Below, one piece after another: positions 59,878 through 64,000 of a DNA stretch of 64,000 nucleotides (position 1 is its first letter; the number at the start of each line of letters is the position of its first letter). The DNA is from Scytonema hofmannii PCC 7110 (GTDB taxonomy: Bacteria; Cyanobacteriota; Cyanobacteriia; Cyanobacteriales; Nostocaceae). Both the position numbers and the translations under genes were made by a program. The DNA is taken from NCBI RefSeq assembly GCF_000346485.2, contig NZ_KQ976354.1:2238181-2302180 (forward strand). Reading direction: 5' to 3'. Below the pieces are notes generated by a model. That model ran no database searches. It had not been told where the DNA came from and was given only the letters and a program-made list of their open reading frames with translations.

Positions 59878-60969
59878 TCATAAATTACCCCGCAGCGCTT
59901 GTTCGCGTTCTATCGCCTCAAACAGGGCTTTGAAGTTACCTTCACCAAAACCTTGCGCTCCATGACGCTGAATCACTTCAAAGAAAAGTGTTGGTCGGTC
60001 TTGCACGGGCTGGGTGAAAATTTGGAGTAAATACCCATCTTCATCCCTATCTACTAAGATGCCCAAATCTGCTAGTTGCTCGATAGGCTCATCAATCTCA
60101 CCCACTCGCTCTTTCAAGTTTTCGTAATAGGTTCTCGGTACGTCTAGAAACTCCAACCCCGCCTTTTTTAATTGGGTGACTGTTTCGATAATGTTATTCG
60201 TCGCGCAGGCAATGTGTTGTACTCCTGGTCCCTTATTATATTCCAGGTACTCTTCAATCTGAGATTTGCGTTTTCCTTTGGCTGGTTCGTTAATTGGTAA
60301 TTTAATCTTGCCCGTGCCGTTCTGCATCACTTTAGACATTAAGGCTGAGTACTCTGTGGAAATTGCCTCATCGTCAAAATGCACTAGCAGGTTAAAACCC
60401 ATTGTATCAATGAAAAACTGTACCCATTTGTTCATTGCACCTAATTCGACGTTTCCTACGATGTGATCGATATTGCATAAGCCTACAGAGTTAGTACTGT
60501 TAATGGGGTATCGAGGTGCAAAGCCAGGAGCAAAGACTCCAGAGTAATCGCTCCTCTCTACAAACTTAATCAAGACATCGCCGTAGGCATGGATAGCCGC
60601 ATAACGCAACACACCGTATCCATCTTCTTCCTCAGTTGGTGCGATCGCTCCTACAGCACCCCGTTTGGTTGTTTCTTTGTAAGCGTTTGTAGCATCTGGC
60701 ACTTCAAAAGCGACGATTGCAACTCCATCACCATGCTTAAGCACGCTTTGAGAGATGGGATGGTTGGCAACGAGTGCTGCGCTTAAAACAAAGCGGGTTT
60801 CTCCTTGCTGCATGAAATAGGATGTTACTTCACGGCTGCCAGTTTCTAAACCCCGATAAGCCGTATTGGTAAACCCAAAAAACTTGGAATAGAACAGTGC
60901 TGCTTGCCTTGCATTTCCAACATAAAACTCAAGGTGGTCAAAGCACTTAATAGGACAAAAGTCAATCAT
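59878..60969 (-). CDS. hppD: 4-hydroxyphenylpyruvate dioxygenase
   Basis: Converts 4-hydroxyphenylpyruvate to homogentisate, the entry step of tyrosine degradation and tocopherol synthesis. I choose the ATG at 60969 (MIDFCPIKCFDHLEFYVGNARQA), giving 363 residues: GGGAGGAATTCAG is an excellent ribosome-binding site directly before it, and the frame's 41 earlier residues are atypical. The Fe ligands are His in CNIDHIVGNVE, His in GVQHIACATN and Glu in LFFEVIQR. The QIEEYLEYN and GAQGFGEGNFKALFEAIEREQ blocks are diagnostic. It is the first gene of the minus-strand operon. Confidence 0.92.
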   Translation of the reverse strand: MIDFCPIKCFDHLEFYVGNARQAALFYSKFFGFTNTAYRGLETGSREVTSYFMQQGETRFVLSAALVANHPISQSVLKHGDGVAIVAFEVPDATNAYKETTKRGAVGAIAPTEEEDGYGVLRYAAIHAYGDVLIKFVERSDYSGVFAPGFAPRYPINSTNSVGLCNIDHIVGNVELGAMNKWVQFFIDTMGFNLLVHFDDEAISTEYSALMSKVMQNGTGKIKLPINEPAKGKRKSQIEEYLEYNKGPGVQHIACATNNIIETVTQLKKAGLEFLDVPRTYYENLKERVGEIDEPIEQLADLGILVDRDEDGYLLQIFTQPVQDRPTLFFEVIQRHGAQGFGEGNFKALFEAIEREQALRGNL

Positions 60970-61447
60970 CTGAATTCCTCCCAGTTCAGAGGAAATACTG
61001 GAAATAAATTTTTCACAAGTATTATATTTACTATATGAGGTGGGATAAGTAATTTTGAATATAAGTAATGCCACTCTAGGAATCAGAGCCAAGCACTATT
61101 TTTTTCAAACAATCTGCTTTTAGCGACGATTGTCACTAAGTAACCTCTAATTCGATTATAAAATTAAGTTTTTCTTTTGCCAGGGTATGGTTTGTTAACT
61201 TATGTGCTTACAGCAATTTTCAGATTAATAGACCACATGGAGTGGGGTGGGCGTCCTCGCCTGCCCTCTCCAGAATGTACGGGCGGGGACGCCCGTACCA
61301 CAAGAGCATAGTGTGGTTCTAGACCTTGAAAACGGGTGCAATATTAATGTAGTCTGTGTATTTCATTGAGAATTGACGCGTTATAACAATGCGGCTTTCC
61401 TCCGTGATCTGAAAGTACGCGGTTTCCACACTCCCAGAGGTTTTTAG
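60970..61447. other. divergent promoter region of hppD and fahA, with repeat copy C
   Basis: No gene is visible. Both divergent genes must be driven from here. The GC-rich palindromic repeat copy C lies at 61240-61303, preceded by CAGCAATTTTCAGATTAATAG, the same lead-in as copy B. A regulator-binding site could not be read by eye. Confidence 0.5.
61240..61303. repeat. palindromic dispersed repeat, copy C (core only)
   Basis: GGGTGGGCGTCCTCGCC and CGGGCGGGGACGCCCGTACCACAAG match the core of copy A at 9501-9628; the A+T-rich ends of copy A are missing. Confidence 0.65.
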
Positions 61448-62782
61448 ATGAGCCGTCCCATTGACACCACCCATGACCCGAACTTACGTAGTTGGGTAGA
61501 ATCTGCCAATCGCAAGGACACTGATTTTCCAATTCAGAACTTACCTTTTGGTGTATTTCAACTTTTAAATAGCGGTGAACCCTCACACATCGGTGTTGCT
61601 ATTGGCGACCAAATTCTAGATGTGTCCCTGTGCTTGGAGACAGGGCTTTTGCAAGAACTTCCTGAACATCTACAAGCCGCTTGTGGGGAATCTAACTTAA
61701 ATCGACTCATGGCTATGGGGGGTGGGGCTTCATTAATGTTACGCCGTCACCTGAGCCAATTACTGCAATGGAACGATCGCTCGCCTACAGCACAACAAAT
61801 GCTCGTTCCCATGTCTAATGCTAAACTTTTACTACCAGCTAATATTAGCGATTATACTGATTTTTATGCTTCGATTTTTCACGCGACTAACGTGGGCAAG
61901 TTGTTTCGTCCCGACAATCCCCTCTTACCTAACTACAAATATATCCCCATTGCTTATCACGGACGAGCTTCCTCAATTCTACCTAGTGGGACTGCTATTG
62001 TGCGCCCCAAGGGTCAGAGAAAAAGTCTTGAAGCACTAACCCCTAGTTTGGAACCAACTCAGATGCTGGATTACGAACTCGAAGTTGGTTTCTTTGTGGG
62101 TGTTGGCAATGAGTTAGGAGAACCTATCTCCATAGATACCGCCGAAGACCATATCTTCGGGCTGTGTTTGGTCAATGATTGGTCAGCAAGGGATATTCAA
62201 GCTTGGGAATATCAGCCCCTTGGTCCTTTCTTAGCTAAAAGCTTTGCGACTATTATATCACCTTGGGTGGTGACTCTGGAAGCACTAGCACCTTTCCGAA
62301 CTCAAGCTTTTAAGCGCGATCCGGGCGATCCGTTGCCACTACCTTATTTGTCTTTCCCAGTAAATACTGAAATGGGGGGTATTGATATTAAAGTAGAAGT
62401 GTTACTGCGATCGGTTCAAATGCAGGAGGCGGGGATGGAACCATTCTGCTTAAGCCGTGGCTCTTTTAAAGAGATGTACTGGACAATAGCACAAATGCTA
62501 ACTCATCACACGAGTAATGGTTGTAACCTCCGTCCTGGCGATTTGTTAGCTAGTGGAACAGTTTCAGGTGCTGCAAGTGGTTCACAAGGATGCCTGTTAG
62601 AGATCACTCAGCGTGGAGTCAATCCAATTGAATTGCCTACGGGTGAGATGCGCTCTTTTTTGTTAGATGGTGATGAAGTTACCCTGCGCGGGTACTGTGA
62701 GAAACAAGGTTTTACCAGGATAGGTTTTGGAGAGTGTCGAAGTGCGATTTTACCTGCTAGTGGTCTGTCACACCAACTTTAA
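61448..62782 (+). CDS. fahA: fumarylacetoacetase
   Basis: Hydrolyses fumarylacetoacetate to fumarate and acetoacetate, the last step of tyrosine degradation. The 444-residue protein starts MSRPIDTTHDPNLRSWVESAN. It has an N-terminal SH3-like domain (GVAIGDQILDV), the active-site strands DYTDFYASIFHATNVG and PIAYHGRASSILPSG. The Ca/metal-binding ELEVGFFVG, FGLCLVNDWSARDIQAWEYQPLGPFLAKSFATIISPWVV and DLLASGTVSGA follow. All are typical of eukaryote-like full-length fumarylacetoacetases. It is divergent from hppD. No maleylacetoacetate isomerase is present in the window. A hairpin follows at 62792-62824. Confidence 0.9.
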   Translation: MSRPIDTTHDPNLRSWVESANRKDTDFPIQNLPFGVFQLLNSGEPSHIGVAIGDQILDVSLCLETGLLQELPEHLQAACGESNLNRLMAMGGGASLMLRRHLSQLLQWNDRSPTAQQMLVPMSNAKLLLPANISDYTDFYASIFHATNVGKLFRPDNPLLPNYKYIPIAYHGRASSILPSGTAIVRPKGQRKSLEALTPSLEPTQMLDYELEVGFFVGVGNELGEPISIDTAEDHIFGLCLVNDWSARDIQAWEYQPLGPFLAKSFATIISPWVVTLEALAPFRTQAFKRDPGDPLPLPYLSFPVNTEMGGIDIKVEVLLRSVQMQEAGMEPFCLSRGSFKEMYWTIAQMLTHHTSNGCNLRPGDLLASGTVSGAASGSQGCLLEITQRGVNPIELPTGEMRSFLLDGDEVTLRGYCEKQGFTRIGFGECRSAILPASGLSHQL

Positions 62783-62791
62783 GGCGGAGCC

Positions 62792-62824
62792 AGATCCCCG
62801 ACTTCTTGAAGAAGTCGGGGATCT
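62792..62824 (+). terminator. 33-nt hairpin after fahA
   Basis: AGATCCCCGACTTCTT and its complement AAGAAGTCGGGGATCT form a near-perfect 16-bp stem with almost no loop. No T run follows, so it may be a dispersed palindromic repeat that ends or stabilises the transcript. Confidence 0.6.
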
Positions 62825-62840
62825 GAACTTCGGCTTTCTC

Positions 62841-62879
62841 AATCCAAAATCCAAAATCCAAAATCCAAAATCCAAAATT
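62841..62879. repeat. CCAAAAT heptamer repeat
   Basis: Five perfect copies of the 7-bp unit CCAAAAT lie between fahA and the pentapeptide-repeat gene. Degenerate relatives occur near 38660 and 45000. Confidence 0.8.
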
Positions 62880-62948
62880 CCCCTTGTGGGTACTCTAAAC
62901 GCCAAAAAAGAGAGATAATCTAAGTCTATCATTTAGTTGCCATTAGTC

Positions 62949-64000
62949 ATGGCTCACGGCTTTTCAGATAAAGACCTGCGAGGTTGTTCCTTTCGAGATT
63001 CTGACCTTACGGGAGCTAACTTTTTTCGATCGGATATTCGCGGTGCAGATTTTACCAATGCTACCCTTACGGGGGCTAATTTCTGTCAGGCAACAGCTGG
63101 TTTACAGCCGCGTCAGGCAATGCGTTTGGTATTTATAGCAGTCGTCCTATCGGCACTCTTGGGATTGACGGCTATATTTGCTATTGTTTTTTTTGGCTGT
63201 GTAATTTTTCCTTTGACGGTAACCCCAAGAAAAATCTTGTCAGCAACACTCGTTTCCGAATTGTTTGCTGTCTATATACTTTTCAATATTCCTCATAATT
63301 TACGGAGGGCTTTAGGAACGATCGCAGCGACTGGAGTTATATTTGGGGTAATATTTGGGGTGACGACAGGCAACTTTGTTGGGGTTAGTGCTGGAATAGT
63401 TACAGCAGGTATAGCTGTAGGATTGTGTACAACTGCGATCGCCGTCTCCGTTATAGCTGTGGCAATTTCTGATATGATATACGGAGTTATGGCTGTATGT
63501 GTGAGTGCATCTGCAACTATAGTGAGTGCCATCCTAGGTTCTGCACTTGGAGTTACACTTGGTATCGCAGTTGTTAGATTTATTCGTCACGATCCCATCT
63601 TGCCCCTTCCTAAAGCTGAAGCTTTATCTGGAACTCTCATGGCAACTGCTTTTGGAATTGCTTGTGGTGCTCTGATAGTTAGATATATTGTACGGCAAAT
63701 TTTGGCAGAGGATAAAACATTTGGGTGGATGCGGAAGATTGCGATCGCGATTCTAGCTAGATTGGGAACTAGTTTTAAGGGGGCTGACTTAACTCATGCT
63801 GATTTTGCCCATGCTATCCTCAAAAATACGGATTTTACAAATGCTAAACTGACTCGCACTCACTTTTATTTAGCGCAACACCTTGAGACGGCTAAAGTTG
63901 ATCGTACAATTTTGTCCGAGCCACAAGTGAGAAATGTAATTGTTACAAAAAGGGTTACCAAAGATTCTTTTGCGGGTTGTAACCTCAAAGGTGCTAACCT
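62949..64000 (+). CDS. pentapeptide-repeat membrane protein (3' end outside window)
   Basis: The frame is open from the ATG at 62949 to the end of the window (over 350 residues). It begins MAHGFSDKDLRGCSFRDSDL followed by TGANFFRSDIRGADFTNATL, a pentapeptide array A(D/N)LxX. Then come several membrane helices (about residues 60-255: LVFIAVVLSALLGLTAIFAIVFF and Gly/Val-rich GVIFGVIFGVTTG). After them a second pentapeptide array starts (FKGADLTHADFAHAIL, NTDFTNAKLTRTHF) and continues beyond the window with GCNLKGAN. The layout array-membrane-array is known in cyanobacteria, but the function is not. No stop is visible in the window. Confidence 0.85.
   Translation, partial: MAHGFSDKDLRGCSFRDSDLTGANFFRSDIRGADFTNATLTGANFCQATAGLQPRQAMRLVFIAVVLSALLGLTAIFAIVFFGCVIFPLTVTPRKILSATLVSELFAVYILFNIPHNLRRALGTIAATGVIFGVIFGVTTGNFVGVSAGIVTAGIAVGLCTTAIAVSVIAVAISDMIYGVMAVCVSASATIVSAILGSALGVTLGIAVVRFIRHDPILPLPKAEALSGTLMATAFGIACGALIVRYIVRQILAEDKTFGWMRKIAIAILARLGTSFKGADLTHADFAHAILKNTDFTNAKLTRTHFYLAQHLETAKVDRTILSEPQVRNVIVTKRVTKDSFAGCNLKGAN

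Overview
The window comes from a filamentous, probably nitrogen-fixing cyanobacterium, most likely of the Nostocales. The evidence is the frequent octamer GCGATCGC (HIP1), cyanobacterial housekeeping genes (chlP, rpaA, an nblS/hik33-type kinase), a NifX-family protein, a xisH/xisI pair, a caspase-GUN4 fusion, a PEP-CTERM protein, and many tandem heptamer repeats of the type common in these genomes. The species cannot be named from the sequence alone.

Layout. 1-1.7 kb is a gene graveyard: a broken IS4-type transposase, a truncated CHAT protein and a foreign gene tail, followed by tRNA-Cys. 2.2-14.6 kb is mostly chromosomal: cysA, a YidD protein with a cysteine-rich tail, chlP, a PEP-CTERM protein, rpaA, an alpha/beta hydrolase, a 406-bp mobile element, a giant DUF4347/beta-propeller/DUF4114 protein and a multicopper oxidase. 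15.8-28.6 kb is the most interesting part: a plus-strand cluster with a tandem haem-oxygenase-like diiron oxidase, two different NodU/CmcH-family carbamoyltransferases, a small membrane protein, an SGNH hydrolase, two ATP-grasp ligases, a glutamine-amidotransferase-like protein, an MFS exporter and short peptides. It contains no NRPS or PKS and looks like an undescribed pathway to a small carbamoylated amino-acid or peptide product.

29-36 kb holds the caspase-GUN4 protein, a sugar-nucleotide epimerase, purD and the NblS-type kinase. 36.3-42.3 kb is an export cassette (C39-peptidase ABC transporter, HlyD-type adaptor, GMC oxidoreductase) bracketed by a diverged duplicate of the transporter's 3' end. 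42.3-46 kb carries xisHI and the molybdate uptake genes (modBC fusion and modA). 46.1-48.7 kb is a group II intron whose encoded protein keeps its RT and HNH motifs. 49-54.4 kb has a NifX-like protein, a PAS histidine kinase, secreted proteins and relics.

54.5-62.8 kb is a tyrosine/homogentisate degradation region: hppD, hmgA, a second diiron-oxidase-like protein, an acyl-activating enzyme and an intradiol ring-cleavage dioxygenase on the minus strand, with fumarylacetoacetase divergent on the plus strand. The window ends inside a membrane-spanning pentapeptide-repeat protein.

Repeats shape gene ends here. Tandem heptamers supply the stop codons of rpaA, the nifX-like gene and purD, encode the linker of the ModBC fusion, and the target duplication of the 406-bp element forms the stop codon of the giant protein.
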